DNA of 64,000 nucleotides. It comes from Fulvimarina sp. (GTDB lineage Bacteria; Pseudomonadota; Alphaproteobacteria; Rhizobiales; Rhizobiaceae). The translations under genes were made by a program, and so were the position numbers. Each line of letters begins with the position of its first letter. Position 1 is the stretch's first letter. The DNA is taken from contig PACL01000031.1 in assembly GCA_002700095.1 (NCBI GenBank), positions 1 to 64,000 on the forward strand. The letters run 5' to 3'. The notes beneath the pieces were generated by a model. The model saw nothing but the letters and a program-made list of their open reading frames with translations, searched no databases and had not been told where the DNA came from. Shown in pieces: positions 8,339 to 17,620 of the stretch.

Positions 8339-8813
8339 ATTATCATCCTCGGCCAACATGCGATACTTCAACATCGGATGGTCGCTACAGTGCAAGCAGC
8401 AAATTTCATTTGTCCACACCCATGACATGACACTGAGAAGCACGGTGTCTAGACCGTGGCTGCAAGCTCGTGATCCGCGCTCGTGCTGGTTGGCCAAAAC
8501 CGAAACGTGCCGGACCAACACGTACAGTATCGCAAGGCGGCGCTGAAATGCGCCGCTGATGATCATAATGGAGGTGTCCGACTGGGACTGTATGCCACCT
8601 TTTCGTTCGAAAGTATGAAGATTTGAGCTCATATATAGTCTAACTCATAGCTGAGCAGATGCGGCGGGCGCGGCAGCGGGTTGATAGCGTCTGCAACCTT
8701 GCTAATCGATGTCGAAGACGGAGGAAGGCTGGGAGCGAACTTCTGGACTTTTTGCATCTGAGTGAGCCGCAGGCCCATGCCCAGCCCACCTCACAATCCT
8801 CACCCCCGCAAAC
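8339..8813. other. Intergenic at the right border of the island
   Basis: An AT-rich stretch to about 8650 carries the HD gene promoter region and an open but unconserved upstream extension of its frame. After about 8650 the composition returns to that of the flanks. No tRNA, integrase or clear attachment site was found. Confidence 0.5.
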
Positions 8814-8841
8814 AGCCCGCGCGGCCTTCACCGCGCGGGCT
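8814..8841 (-). terminator. Hairpin after the OsmC-family gene
   Basis: AGCCCGCGCGG (8814-8824) pairs perfectly with CCGCGCGGGCT (8831-8841) around a 6-base loop, about 55 bases beyond the OsmC stop on the minus strand. The tail on that strand is GTTTGCG, so the U-run is weak. Confidence 0.5.
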
Positions 8842-8894
8842 CCCTTGTCGGCCGACCGGCGCCGCGTCAGGACGGCGGCGTCGGACGCTTCAGC

Positions 8895-9329
8895 TCACAC
8901 CAGTTTCGCGTCCAGCGTCACCTCGATCGCGCCCAGCGCCTTCGACACCGGGCAGCCTTCCTTGGCTTTCGCCGCCAGTTCGCCAAACGTGCCTTCGTCG
9001 ATGCCGGGCACCTTCGCCTCGAGGGTGATGGCGCTCTTCTTGATGGCGAAGCCGCCGTCTTCCTGTTCGACGCTGACCACGGCTTTGGCGTTCAGCTCCT
9101 CGGCGGGCGTGCCGTTCTCGGCGAGGAAATGCGACAGCTGCATGGCGAAGCAGCCGGCATGGGCGGCGGCCAGCAGCTCTTCCGGATTGGTGCCGGAGCG
9201 GCCGCTCTCGTCCTCGAAGCGCGCCTTGAAGGAATAGCCGTGCTGGTCGAGGGCGCCGGACTGGGTGGTGATGGTGCCGGTGCCGTCGGCAAGGGCGCCC
9301 TTCCAGATCGCATTGGCGTGACGTTTCAT
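8895..9329 (-). CDS. OsmC/Ohr-family peroxiredoxin, OsmC subgroup
   Basis: This 144-residue thiol peroxidase reduces organic hydroperoxides. The family's two redox cysteines are present: Cys60 in HAGCFAMQLS and Cys126 in KEGCPVSKAL. The N-terminus (MKRHANAIWKGALADGTGTI) is typical of OsmC in Hyphomicrobiales. The ATG at 9329 was chosen because the frame, though open far upstream, has no domain content before it, and GGAGA lies just upstream of this ATG. It is a single-gene unit, divergent from xerC and followed by a hairpin. Assignment to OsmC rather than Ohr rests on overall resemblance. Confidence 0.9.
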   Translation of the reverse strand: MKRHANAIWKGALADGTGTITTQSGALDQHGYSFKARFEDESGRSGTNPEELLAAAHAGCFAMQLSHFLAENGTPAEELNAKAVVSVEQEDGGFAIKKSAITLEAKVPGIDEGTFGELAAKAKEGCPVSKALGAIEVTLDAKLV

Positions 9330-9668
9330 GGGATGGTCTCCTTGGATGTCGGGGATGGGATGTCGGGATGGGGAACGGCCGTCCGGGCAAAGCGTTCGCC
9401 GGAGCGGCCGGGAATGGAAAAAATAATGCACGCGTGAACCAAGTCGAGATCGGCGGGCGGCACCTGGCGCAAGACTTCCTTGACCGGTCGGTGGTTTCAT
9501 CGCCGGGGCCGGCCGCCCATGATGGGATCGCGCCGCGCGGGGCATCAGCCGGCCGGGCGCAGCCTGTCGAGCGAGGATGGGCGCGGCGGTTTCGGGCCGG
9601 CGGATCCCCATGCAGCGGGGCCGCAAGGCCCGGGCGACGATCGGACGATCAGACGAATTCGGGGAACC
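9330..9668. other. Divergent intergenic between OsmC gene and xerC
   Basis: 339 bases hold the promoters of two divergent genes. No operator palindrome or small gene is evident. Frames open through it are extensions of the flanking genes with no conserved content. Confidence 0.5.
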
Positions 9669-10622
9669 ATGAGCGACACCATCCTCGTCCACGCGGCGCC
9701 GGCGCTCCTTGCGGAGAAGGCGGCGTTTCTCGAGACGCTCGCCAGCGAGCGCAATGCCAGCCCCCACACCATCGCCTCCTACGAGCGGGATCTGCGGCAA
9801 TTCCTGGTGTTCCTCACGCGCCACAACGCCCGGCCGGCGACGATCGCTGATCTTGCGGACCTCAAGGCCGCCGAGCTGCGGGCCTTCCTCGCCGACCGGC
9901 GGCGGGACGGGGCGGGGGCGCGCTCGCTCGGGCGCAATCTCTCGGGCGTGCGCGCCTTCCTGAAGCATCTGGAGCGGCGGGGCCTCGTCTCCACTGCGGG
10001 GGCGAGGGCGATGCGGGCGCCGAAGGCCGCCAAGTCGCTGCCCCGGCCGCTGTCGGTCACCGATGCGCTGGAGGTGGCCGAGGAAGCGGGAAGCTTTGCC
10101 GTCGAGCCGTGGATCGCCGCCCGCGACGTCGCCGTCCTGACGCTGCTCTATGGCTGCGGCCTGCGCATTTCCGAGGCGCTCACCCTTGCCGGCGACGCGC
10201 TCGATGACCCCGCCGCCCGGGCGATGCCGATCACCGGCAAGGGCGGCAAGACGCGGATGGTGCCGCTTCTGCCGGCCGTCCACGCGGCGGTGGCGGACTA
10301 TCGCCGGCTCTGCCCGTTCCAGCTTTCCGCCGAAGCGCCGCTGTTTCGCGGGGCGAAAGGCGGGCCGCTGCGGGCGCAGATCGTCCAGCGGGGGATGGCG
10401 CGGCTGCGCGGTGCGCTGGGGCTGCCGGCCTCGGCGACGCCCCATGCGCTGCGCCACTCCTTCGCCACCCATCTTCTGGCCGCAGGCGGCGACCTGCGCA
10501 CCATCCAGGATCTGCTCGGCCATGCCAGCCTGTCGACCACCCAGAATTACACGGCGGTCGACAGCGGCCGGCTGATGACCATCTATCGCGAGGCTCATCC
10601 GCGCGCCCGCCGGCGCGGCTGA
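9669..10622 (+). CDS. xerC: Tyrosine recombinase XerC
   Basis: XerC with XerD resolves chromosome dimers at dif during division. The 317-residue product has the SAM-like DNA-binding N-terminus (about 12-105) and a complete catalytic domain: Arg166 (CGLRISEA), Lys191 or Lys194 (GKGGKTR), His259 and Arg262 (HALRHSFATHLL), His285 (LGHASLSTTQ) and the nucleophile Tyr294 (NYT). The ATG at 9669 was preferred over an upstream frame extension with no domain content. The neighbours are not mobile, no attachment site is seen, and the length is right for the housekeeping enzyme. The gene lies about 8 kb from the proposed origin. Confidence 0.9.
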   Translation: MSDTILVHAAPALLAEKAAFLETLASERNASPHTIASYERDLRQFLVFLTRHNARPATIADLADLKAAELRAFLADRRRDGAGARSLGRNLSGVRAFLKHLERRGLVSTAGARAMRAPKAAKSLPRPLSVTDALEVAEEAGSFAVEPWIAARDVAVLTLLYGCGLRISEALTLAGDALDDPAARAMPITGKGGKTRMVPLLPAVHAAVADYRRLCPFQLSAEAPLFRGAKGGPLRAQIVQRGMARLRGALGLPASATPHALRHSFATHLLAAGGDLRTIQDLLGHASLSTTQNYTAVDSGRLMTIYREAHPRARRRG

Positions 10623-10670
10623 GGCGTGGGGAAATCCTCGCAAGGGTCAAGGCGGCGCAGGGAGCATGCC

Positions 10671-11933
10671 GTGACCGCAGCATCGAAGGCCGCCCGGACG
10701 GGGCGCAGGGTGACCCGCCGTTCGATGACGAACCTCTGGCAGACCGGCCTTGCGGTTCTCGTCGCCGGCTTCCTCCTCCCGTCTGCCAGCCTTGCCGCCG
10801 AGCCCGGCTGCCGGGGCGCGAGCCTGCTTGCGGGGCTCGCGGCAGACGGCAAGCTCGCGGCCGTCGAGGCCGAGGCGGCCAAGACCGTCAATGGCGAGGG
10901 CCGGTTCTGGCGGATCGAGGCGCCGGAGAGCGATGACGGCGCGCCGCCGTCGCATCTCCTTGGCACCATGCATCTCGGCGACGCGCGGGTGCTCGCGCTG
11001 CCGGCGCCGGTCGAGGCCGCCTTCGAGGCCAGCGACGGGCTGGTCCTCGAGACCACCGACGTGCTCGACCAGACGAAGATGGCCGCGGCGCTGTTTGCCG
11101 ATCCGAGCCTGACGACCCTGCCGGACGGCAAGACGCTCAGTGACTATCTCGGCCCAAAGGACGAGGCCGCGCTCGCCGCCAGGCTCTCGGCCAAGGGCGT
11201 GCCGCTGCAGGCGGTGGAGCGGCTGCAGCCGTGGTTTCTGTCCAGCGGCTTCATGCTGCCGGCCTGCCTGAAGGACGCCTCGGGCGGCATGCCGCTGGTC
11301 CTCGACACCAGCCTGGCGAAACGCGCCGAGGCGGCCGGCAAGCCCGTCGCAGGGCTCGAGACGGCGCTGGAACAGCTGAGCGCCATGGCCGCCCTGCCGA
11401 TCCAGGACCAGATGGACGGCTTCGTCGCGCTGATGGCGGCCGAGGACAGGCTGGGCGACATCTTCGAGACGATGATCGAACTCTATCTGGGCGAACACGT
11501 CGCAACGATCATGCCGGCGATCGAGGCCGCGGTGCCCGACGGCGGCATGCTGGTCGGCTCCGGCGAAGGCTATGCCGCCTTCGAGGAAAAGATGATCACC
11601 GAGCGCAACCGCCGCATGGCCGAGCGGCTGGAGCCGCATCTGAGGGACGGCGGCGCCTTCGTCGCGGTGGGCGCGCTGCATCTGCCGGGGAAAAGCGGCC
11701 TCGTCGCGCTTCTGCGCCAGCGCGGCTACCGCGTCACCCGCGTGCCGGCGCCGGTTGCAGCTTCGGTTCCAGCCCCGATTCCGGCCCCGGTTCCAGGCTC
11801 GAGCGAGGCCCCGGATGCCGCCAGGCACGATCCGCAGAAAGCCGCCCCGACGCCGGGTCCGCCCCCGGAAACGATGCCGAACCTGCTCCCCGGCGCGGGT
11901 GGCGGCGATGACGCGGGCGACACCAAGAAGTGA
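10671..11933 (+). CDS. Secreted TraB/GumN-family protein
   Basis: A GTG at 10671 with GGAG six bases upstream is the best start, giving 420 residues. A basic N-terminus is followed by a signal sequence (LAVLVAGFLLPSASLAAE). The mature part carries the TraB/GumN signature early (HLLGTMHLGD) and near the end (FVAVGALHLPG.GLV.LLR..GY), the two conserved motifs of this family of suspected metal-dependent hydrolases. The tail is proline- and alanine-rich (PAPVAASVPAPIPAPVPG). It starts 48 bases after xerC in the same direction and may share its transcript. An ATG at 10725 is an alternative start. The biochemical role is not known. Confidence 0.8.
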   Translation: MTAASKAARTGRRVTRRSMTNLWQTGLAVLVAGFLLPSASLAAEPGCRGASLLAGLAADGKLAAVEAEAAKTVNGEGRFWRIEAPESDDGAPPSHLLGTMHLGDARVLALPAPVEAAFEASDGLVLETTDVLDQTKMAAALFADPSLTTLPDGKTLSDYLGPKDEAALAARLSAKGVPLQAVERLQPWFLSSGFMLPACLKDASGGMPLVLDTSLAKRAEAAGKPVAGLETALEQLSAMAALPIQDQMDGFVALMAAEDRLGDIFETMIELYLGEHVATIMPAIEAAVPDGGMLVGSGEGYAAFEEKMITERNRRMAERLEPHLRDGGAFVAVGALHLPGKSGLVALLRQRGYRVTRVPAPVAASVPAPIPAPVPGSSEAPDAARHDPQKAAPTPGPPPETMPNLLPGAGGGDDAGDTKK

Positions 11934-12017
11934 TTCCCATCCGGCCCGGCCGCGCTTGCGCCGATCCCCTGCTCGCGTAGCATCGGGGTCTTCGCAACCC
12001 AAGACGGAGATCCCGAC

Positions 12018-12209
12018 ATGAAAGTCTTTCTCGCCGTGACCACCGCCACCGGCCTCGCGCTCGCCAGCGCCTCCGGCGCCATGGCCTGCAGCTTCAAGAA
12101 GGATGTGACCGCCGAGGCCCCGATGACGCCGATCGTCACCGCCGACCGCAAGGCCGACGAGGGAACGCCGACCCCGACGTTGCCGCTCGGCGACCAGAAG
12201 AAGGGCTGA
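12018..12209 (+). CDS. Small secreted protein of unknown function
   Basis: This 63-residue product has an obvious signal peptide (MKVFLAVTTATGLALASASG then AMAC). The mature part is short, threonine- and proline-rich and ends in KKG. GGAGA lies just upstream of the ATG. A CS pair follows the likely cleavage site; there is no proper lipobox. Short conserved exported proteins of this type occur in rhizobia, but no function is known. Confidence 0.6.
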   Translation: MKVFLAVTTATGLALASASGAMACSFKKDVTAEAPMTPIVTADRKADEGTPTPTLPLGDQKKG

Positions 12210-12305
12210 ACCAGCCCACCCCGGCGCAACTCCACAGCGGGCGGGGCCCCGGCTCCGCCGGCTGCCGTCCGGCAGGAGTGGCGGACTGGACCGGCTGGCT
12301 CCCAA

Positions 12306-12349
12306 GCATGATCCCGAAACGCGGAACCGGTTTCCGGGAAGGATCATGC
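12306..12349. repeat. REP-like palindrome with GCATGATCC arms
   Basis: GCATGATCCCGAAA begins the element and TTTCCGGGAAGGATCATGC ends it, forming a long imperfect hairpin. A relative is at 24100-24141. Palindromes with these arms are frequent between genes of Hyphomicrobiales. Confidence 0.7.
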
Positions 12350-12480
12350 AGCACCTCGACGAAGGAGCGGAGCCGCCAGGCGCCAGCGTCGGGCCGCAGG
12401 TTTCTGGCCATGACTGTCGGGCCGTCAGCGTCGGCATCCGCGCAGGCGGGCCCTCTGCTTTGCTTCGGCCGACCGGCCGT

Positions 12481-12522
12481 GTTACCCCAATCTTGATCAG
12501 GTCTCGGGCCTGTTGGGGTAAC
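12481..12522. promoter_or_regulatory. Inverted repeat at the start of the nucleotidyltransferase-fold gene
   Basis: GTTACCCCAA (12481-12490) and TTGGGGTAAC (12513-12522) are exact inverted copies separated by 22 bases. The right arm ends 3 bases before the ATG at 12526, and no Shine-Dalgarno is visible. Two helical turns separate the arm centres (32 bp), which suits binding by a dimer and autoregulation. Confidence 0.55.
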
Positions 12523-12525
12523 GTC

Positions 12526-13554
12526 ATGCATTTCAACATGTTGCGACTAGATCAGTCGCGTCAGGTCGCCGATCTGGGGCAAGTCTTCGGGGTCATGCGC
12601 GAAGGGCGTGATCGTCTCGCCCACTATCGGGGAACGATGCGATGGAAGACGATCAAGGGTCGCGCCTATCTGTATCGCCGCGTTGGCATCAAGGACGTTT
12701 CTCTCGGCCCCCGATCACCTGAGACGGAAGCGATCAAACTCGCATTCGACCAGGGCAAGGCCACGGCCCAGAGCCTGCATGACGATGCGCGTCGCCGGAT
12801 CGAGGTCATGGCACCGGTCAACCGGGCCCTTGGTCTCGGCCGCGTGCCGGTGATCGCGGCCCGGATAGCCCGGCGGCTTCTCGAGGAACGATTGCTCGGC
12901 ACTTCGGTTTCGATCGTCGGGACCAACGCTCTCTTCTGTTACGAGGCGATGGCCGGCGGGCACTTTTCCAATGATCTTGCCGCGACGGAAGACATCGATC
13001 TCCTCTTCGATTGCCGCATGCGCATGCAGATCGTCTCCGAAGAGCTTTCGGCCGCAGGACTGATCGGCATCCTGAAATCCGTCGATCGGTCTTTCGAGCG
13101 GCTGTCCGGTGGCTTTCGCGTGGTGAACCGAGACAACTATCTGGTGGATCTCATCGCCCCGATGTCGAAGAATGCGGTTCGATCGCCGCCCCAAAGCTTG
13201 ACGGATGCAGAGGGCGACCTCGTAGCAGCCGAGATTCCCGGGCTGCAATGGCTGGTCAGCGCACCCAAGGTGACAGCCATGGCCATCGACATGCGCGGCC
13301 TTCCGGTCCAGCTCCATTGTGTCGATCCTCGCGCCTTTGCAGTCCACAAGCTGTGGCTGTCAGATCGCGGCGACCGGGACCCGCCCAAGCGGATGCGAGA
13401 CCGGGCCCAGGCCATGGCGGTGGCGCAAGTCGTGCGCAGACACCTGCCAAATCTGCGTTTCGACGACCGCAGTCTCGAGACGCTGCCGAAGGCGCTGCGC
13501 AATCGGTTGAGCGAGCTTTCACCGGAAGACCCGGGGCCAGACGCGGACTGGTGA
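12526..13554 (+). CDS. GSU2403-family nucleotidyltransferase-fold protein
   Basis: The 342-residue product contains the signature VGTNALFCYEAMAGGHF followed by DLAATEDIDLLFD, where EDIDLLFD supplies the paired acidic metal ligands of a polymerase-beta-like nucleotidyltransferase. Such proteins are common as lone accessory genes and are related in fold to toxin-type nucleotidyltransferases. The frame is open from 12346, but the ATG at 12526 sits directly after an inverted repeat and just before the conserved N-terminus (FNMLRLDQSRQVADLGQVFG), so it is preferred. The flanking non-coding DNA contains a REP-like palindrome. Substrate and role are unknown; a toxin-like activity is only a possibility. 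Confidence 0.75.
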   Translation: MHFNMLRLDQSRQVADLGQVFGVMREGRDRLAHYRGTMRWKTIKGRAYLYRRVGIKDVSLGPRSPETEAIKLAFDQGKATAQSLHDDARRRIEVMAPVNRALGLGRVPVIAARIARRLLEERLLGTSVSIVGTNALFCYEAMAGGHFSNDLAATEDIDLLFDCRMRMQIVSEELSAAGLIGILKSVDRSFERLSGGFRVVNRDNYLVDLIAPMSKNAVRSPPQSLTDAEGDLVAAEIPGLQWLVSAPKVTAMAIDMRGLPVQLHCVDPRAFAVHKLWLSDRGDRDPPKRMRDRAQAMAVAQVVRRHLPNLRFDDRSLETLPKALRNRLSELSPEDPGPDADW

Positions 13555-13591
13555 TGTCCGTTGCCGTCACCGGGACGATCAACGGCCTGTG

Positions 13592-14806
13592 CTATCCGCC
13601 AAGCGCCGCCGGCCATTGAACGTTCCGAACGGCCGGCTTGGGGTCGAACGGGGCGAGGGTCATGCGTCCGTCCGGCCAGGCGGTGAGCATCGAGGATGGC
13701 GGGACGAGGTTACAGTCTTCTTCGGTGTCGTCGCTCGGCTCCGAGGCGATGACTGTTCCCATGCCCATGGCGCCGCCGATGCGCCGCCAGAACAGCGAGG
13801 GCGGCCGCCCGTCGTCGGCCCAGCGATAGGCGGTGAGGCGCTCGCCGTCGGCATGGATGGCGGCGAAGCGGATCGCTCCCGTGTCGCCGCCGAGACAGGA
13901 TCCGGGGGCCGCCGCAGCGCCGTCCGCGCCGCCGTTACCGGGACGACCAGCGCTTTCGCCGGCATCGGCGGCCGTCGGCCCGAGGGCCCCCGGGAAAGAC
14001 CCGTTCTCTCCCCTTGCGCCCGCCCCTCTGCACGTTTCCCTTGGGCCCATCTGCCTGCCCGTCTCACCGGTCGTGGCCCTGCCCCCTGCTCCGGTCATGC
14101 CCGCCCCGGTCATGCCTGGCCAGGTTATCCCTGCCGCGGCATCCCGGATGGCGATGATCTCGGCCAAGGTCGCGGCCATCGCCTCGGCGGTGCTCGCCGG
14201 CGAGGCTGCTCGACCCTCGGCCCGGCCCTCACGCTTACCCCGGTCTCCGCGACCGTCCGCGCCCTCTGCCAGGCCTTCTGTCAGGCTCTTTGCCCAGTCC
14301 TTTGCCGAGCCTTTTGCAAGATCCCTTGCCAGGTCCTTGCCGAGCCCGGCGCGGCAGGCGGCGAGGAAGATCGCTTCGGAATCCGTCGAGCCGCGGCGCA
14401 GGTGGTAGAGCTCGTCCGGGATCAGCGCGTCGATGCGGCGGCGCAGCCGGGTATAGTCGCCGATCTGGCCGTTATGGGTGAACAGCGACCGCCCGTCGGT
14501 GAAGGGGTGGCAATTGGCCATCGACACCTCGCCGCTGGTCGCCGCGCGCACATGCGCCATGAACAGCGGCGAGCGGATCTGCCGGCAGAGCGAGACGAGA
14601 TTGGCGTCGGACCAGGCCGGCACGATCGACCGGTAGAGCCCCGGCTCCGGCCGGTCGGCATACCAGCCGATGCCGCTGCCATCGCCATTGACCGGGGTCA
14701 TCGCCCGGCGCGCCGCCATCGACTGGGCGATCAGCGACGAGCGCGGCTCGACGAGGAGAGCGTCGAGGAAGATCGGCGGACCGGCATAGGCGAGGAGTCG
14801 GCACAT
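13592..14806 (-). CDS. Class II glutamine amidotransferase with a large low-complexity insert
   Basis: The N-terminus MCRLLAYAG places the catalytic nucleophile Cys2 directly after the initiator methionine, fixing the start at 14806. Conserved parts follow: GDGSGIGWY, FMAHVRAATSG, NCHPF, HNGQIGDY and GSTDSEAIF, as in the YafJ/EgtC amidotransferase group. Typical family members are about 260-280 residues; this one has 404 because roughly residues 165-305 are replaced by a low-complexity segment made of KDLA/KDWAKSL-type heptads, then Gly/Ala/Thr-rich sequence (for example PGMTGAGMTGAGG). The conserved C-terminal half resumes at AIRFAAIHADGERLTAYRW. The acceptor substrate is unknown. It lies downstream of coaE on the same strand. 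Confidence 0.85.
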   Translation of the reverse strand: MCRLLAYAGPPIFLDALLVEPRSSLIAQSMAARRAMTPVNGDGSGIGWYADRPEPGLYRSIVPAWSDANLVSLCRQIRSPLFMAHVRAATSGEVSMANCHPFTDGRSLFTHNGQIGDYTRLRRRIDALIPDELYHLRRGSTDSEAIFLAACRAGLGKDLARDLAKGSAKDWAKSLTEGLAEGADGRGDRGKREGRAEGRAASPASTAEAMAATLAEIIAIRDAAAGITWPGMTGAGMTGAGGRATTGETGRQMGPRETCRGAGARGENGSFPGALGPTAADAGESAGRPGNGGADGAAAAPGSCLGGDTGAIRFAAIHADGERLTAYRWADDGRPPSLFWRRIGGAMGMGTVIASEPSDDTEEDCNLVPPSSMLTAWPDGRMTLAPFDPKPAVRNVQWPAALGG

Positions 14807-15026
14807 GGTCGTTCGATGCCAGGGCATGACCCGGAACCGCGCCAGACCGGCGCGGGCAGGATCGGTGCGAAAGGAAAAGACTGCAGCAGAATGACGAGCG
14901 GACCCCGGATCGTCCCTCTCCGGCAAGACCCGGCGGCCGACCTTGCGAGTGGAAAACCCAAGGCATTTCGCGATCTTCGCGGTGCATGATGGCGCGGGGC
15001 TGACCAGGTGCCGCGCCGGCGATCGC

Positions 15027-15629
15027 TCAGCCGGTCGCCGGTCCCGGTGCGACCCCGAGTGCCCGCAGGATCGCCCCCACCTCTGCCCGCGCCGCCGCGA
15101 TCCCGCGCGAGGTATCGACGACGAAATCGGCCCGCGCCCGCTTTTCCGCGTCCGGCACCTGCTTCTGAAGGATCGCGTGAAACTTCGCCTCGCTCATGCC
15201 CGGCCGGGCGAGCACCCGCTCGCGCTGCACCTCGAAGGGCGCCGAAACGACGACGACCCGGTCGCAGCGGCGCTCGCCGCCGGTCTCGAACAGCAGCGGG
15301 ATGTCGAGGATGGCGGCCGGCGCGCCGTTGTTCCGGGCGGTTTCGAGGAACGCCGCTTCCGCCTCGCGCACCAGCGGATGGACGATCGCCTCCAACCGCT
15401 TCAAGGCCTCCGGATCGCCCAGCACCTTTTGGCCGAGGCGCTCGCGGTCGACGACGCCGTCCTTGAGCGTGCCGGGGAACCCCGCCTCGATCGCTGGCGC
15501 CGCCGCCCCGGCATAGAGCGCATGCACCGCCGCATCGGCGGAATGGACCGGCAGGCCGGCCTCGGCGAACAGCTCTGCCGTGGTGGTCTTGCCCATGCCG
15601 ATGGAGCCGGTCAGGCCGAGAACGATCAC
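15027..15629 (-). CDS. coaE: Dephospho-CoA kinase
   Basis: This enzyme catalyses the last step of coenzyme A synthesis, phosphorylating the 3'-hydroxyl of dephospho-CoA with ATP. The GTG start at 15629 places the P-loop (GSIGMGKT) at residues 8-15, exactly as in other CoaE proteins, and gives 200 residues. [20 protein letters not shown] is the typical CoA-domain segment. The start codon overlaps the stop of the upstream NTF2-like gene (GTGA), and the order maf-aroE-(ORF)-coaE is the conserved origin-flanking arrangement of alphaproteobacteria. dnaQ, often next, is absent here. Confidence 0.93.
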   Translation of the reverse strand: MIVLGLTGSIGMGKTTTAELFAEAGLPVHSADAAVHALYAGAAAPAIEAGFPGTLKDGVVDRERLGQKVLGDPEALKRLEAIVHPLVREAEAAFLETARNNGAPAAILDIPLLFETGGERRCDRVVVVSAPFEVQRERVLARPGMSEAKFHAILQKQVPDAEKRARADFVVDTSRGIAAARAEVGAILRALGVAPGPATG

Positions 15630-16060
15630 CGCGGCGAGACCTCTTCCTCGTTGATGACGAGGGCGATCAGCCATTCGCCCGACAGATCGTTGCGCCTGAG
15701 GGCGTAGCGGCATTCGAATTCCATCGCGACGTCGCCGTCCCGGCGCTCCTGGGTCCAGGACAGCGCCACCAAAGCGGCGTTGCTCCACGAGGTCGCCTCG
15801 ACCACGTGGAAGCTGGAATGGGCGATCTCCTCGTGTTCGAAGACCTCGAACAGCGCTTCGACATTTTCGGCGAGCTCGTCGGAATCGGCAAAGACGGTGC
15901 CCTTGCCGAGCTGCCAGATCGTCACCGGATAGGCGAAGCAGTCGAGGACCTTCTCCATGTCGAAATCGTCGAAGCCCTCGACGTAACGCTGGAAGAGGCG
16001 CTCGACCGCCAGCCGGAATCCGGATGGCCGGCCGCCGGGCGATAGCTGCGCCATCGTCAC
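15626..16060 (-). CDS. NTF2/SnoaL-like small protein between aroE and coaE
   Basis: This is a 144-residue soluble protein with a cone-shaped NTF2/SnoaL-like pattern: [24 protein letters not shown] is the typical first helix pair, followed by beta strands ([37 protein letters not shown]) and [11 protein letters not shown]. It overlaps aroE upstream and coaE downstream by 4 bp each, so it is embedded in the operon. No catalytic residues can be assigned, and its role beside coenzyme A and shikimate genes is not known. Confidence 0.7.
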   Translation of the reverse strand: MTMAQLSPGGRPSGFRLAVERLFQRYVEGFDDFDMEKVLDCFAYPVTIWQLGKGTVFADSDELAENVEALFEVFEHEEIAHSSFHVVEATSWSNAALVALSWTQERRDGDVAMEFECRYALRRNDLSGEWLIALVINEEEVSPR

Positions 16061-17028
16061 AGCCCGCTCTCGATGTCGGCGACGAGCCGCGCCCGCAGCG
16101 CCTCGTCGACCACCGGCCGCCGGCCGAACCAGCGCTCGAAGCCGGGCACCGCCTGGTGCAGCAGCATGCCGAGGCCGTCGGCGAAGGCGAGGCCCCGGGC
16201 CTCGGCCGCCTTCAGCGTCGGCGTCATCAGCGGCGAATAGACGATGTCGGTGACGAGGGCGTGGTCCTTCAGGCCCGAGAGGTCGGGCAGGGTCTCGGGA
16301 AACCAGTCGGGCGTCTCGTCGTCCCTCGGCGGGATCGGCGCGGTGTTGACCAGAAGGTCGGCGCTCGCGAGACGGGCCTCTCTCGCCTCCTCGCCATGGC
16401 CGAAGACACGGCCCGGATGCGCCGCGTCGAATCTCGCCGCGAGATCCTCGGCCCGGGACAGCGTGCGGTTGACGATCTCGACGCGGTTAACGCCCCGGGT
16501 CAGAAGCGCGTGGACGACCGCCCGCGCCGCGCCGCCGGCACCCAGCACCACCGCGGTCTCGGCAGCGTCCCAGCCGGCGAGCCGCTCGTCGAGATTGGTG
16601 GCAAAGCCGTAGGCGTCGGTGTTGCCTCCGACGAGGTCGTCGCCCTCGAACCACAGCGTGTTGACCGCGCCGATCGCCTCGGCGTCGCCATCGCGCCGCA
16701 CCACATCGTCGAAAGCCGCGACCTTGTGGGGAATCGTCACGTTGCCGCCGACGAAGCCCTGGTCCTTCAGCGTCGCGAAGAACTCGCCGATCTCCTCCGG
16801 CGGCACGCCCTTGCGGACATAGGAGCCGGACAGCTCGAAGGCCTTCAGCCAAGTCGCGTGGATCAGCGGCGAGCGCGAATGCCAGACCGGCCAGCCGGTG
16901 ATGAAGGCCCGCGGCCCCTCCGGCTTGGCGGCGCCACTCTCCGGATCGAAGATCGAGCCCTTGCCGCGGGGCCTTTCGGCGCCGCTGACATAGGGCTCTG
17001 GTGTCCATTCGCCGTTGCGGTCAGCCAT
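16057..17028 (-). CDS. aroE: Shikimate dehydrogenase AroE
   Basis: AroE reduces 3-dehydroshikimate to shikimate with NADPH in aromatic amino-acid synthesis. The product has 323 residues; about 38 unconserved residues precede the domain start ([18 protein letters not shown]). The shikimate-binding SRS (51-53), the catalytic Lys102 (NVTIPHK) and NTDAYG are present, followed by the Rossmann nucleotide motif GAGGAARAV and NRT. The segment usually reading NATP.GM is NTAPIPP here, a mild deviation. The gene overlaps maf by 8 bp at its start and the NTF2-like gene by 4 bp at its end. An internal start near residue 38 would give a more usual length, but no clear ribosome site was seen. Confidence 0.92.
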   Translation of the reverse strand: MADRNGEWTPEPYVSGAERPRGKGSIFDPESGAAKPEGPRAFITGWPVWHSRSPLIHATWLKAFELSGSYVRKGVPPEEIGEFFATLKDQGFVGGNVTIPHKVAAFDDVVRRDGDAEAIGAVNTLWFEGDDLVGGNTDAYGFATNLDERLAGWDAAETAVVLGAGGAARAVVHALLTRGVNRVEIVNRTLSRAEDLAARFDAAHPGRVFGHGEEAREARLASADLLVNTAPIPPRDDETPDWFPETLPDLSGLKDHALVTDIVYSPLMTPTLKAAEARGLAFADGLGMLLHQAVPGFERWFGRRPVVDEALRARLVADIESGL

Positions 17029-17620
17029 CGATTTCCCCCCTCGCCCGCAGTTCTTTCAGAAGCGGCAGGATCGGCAGGCCGATGATGGTGAAATAATCCC
17101 CCTCGATCGCCTCCATCAGCTGCACGCCCTCACGTTCGATCTGATAGGCGCCGACGCTGGTCAAGGCCCTCGCGCCCACCGACGCCAGATAGCGGCCGAC
17201 GAAGCCCGGCTCGAGCTCGCGCAGGGGGATGCGCGCGACCGCCACATGGCGCCAGGTGACCTCGCCCTTCTCGACCAGCACCACGGCGCTGTTCAGGGTG
17301 TGGGTCCGGCCGGAAAGGGCGAGCAGCGTGCGCCGCGCCTCCTCCATGTTGGCGGGCTTGTGGAACACCCGGTCACCCAGCGCCAGGGTCTGGTCGGCGC
17401 CGATGACGATCTCGTTCGGATGATCCTTCGAGACGTCGGTGGCCTTGGCTTCGGCGAGAACGGCAGCGACGTCTTCCGCCGTCGCCCCGCTGCCCAGCAG
17501 CGGCGCCTCGATCGCCCGCTCGTCGAGATCACAGGGCCGCACCGTGAAATCCACGCCGGCATTCTTCAGGAGTTCCCGGCGGTGAACGCTGCCGGAGGCG
17601 AGGACGATGCCCTTGGCCAT
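17021..17620 (-). CDS. maf: Maf-like nucleotide pyrophosphatase
   Basis: Maf proteins hydrolyse non-canonical or excess nucleoside triphosphates. The 199-residue product has the family hallmarks in order: [13 protein letters not shown] (6-18), the central [32 protein letters not shown], and the C-terminal [27 protein letters not shown]. These include the conserved Arg-Lys-Asp-Lys type active-site positions. It is the first gene of the operon maf-aroE-NTF2-coaE, transcribed away from the proposed origin and divergent from hemE. Confidence 0.93.
   Translation of the reverse strand: MAKGIVLASGSVHRRELLKNAGVDFTVRPCDLDERAIEAPLLGSGATAEDVAAVLAEAKATDVSKDHPNEIVIGADQTLALGDRVFHKPANMEEARRTLLALSGRTHTLNSAVVLVEKGEVTWRHVAVARIPLRELEPGFVGRYLASVGARALTSVGAYQIEREGVQLMEAIEGDYFTIIGLPILPLLKELRARGEIDG

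Noticed and set aside
8339..8632. N-terminal extension of the HD protein
   Set aside because: The frame is open, but it has no family content and the ATG at 8338 has a good ribosome site and gives the usual length.
8640..8900. Attachment site or tRNA target at the island border
   Set aside because: No tRNA, integrase gene or matching direct repeat was found at the two borders.
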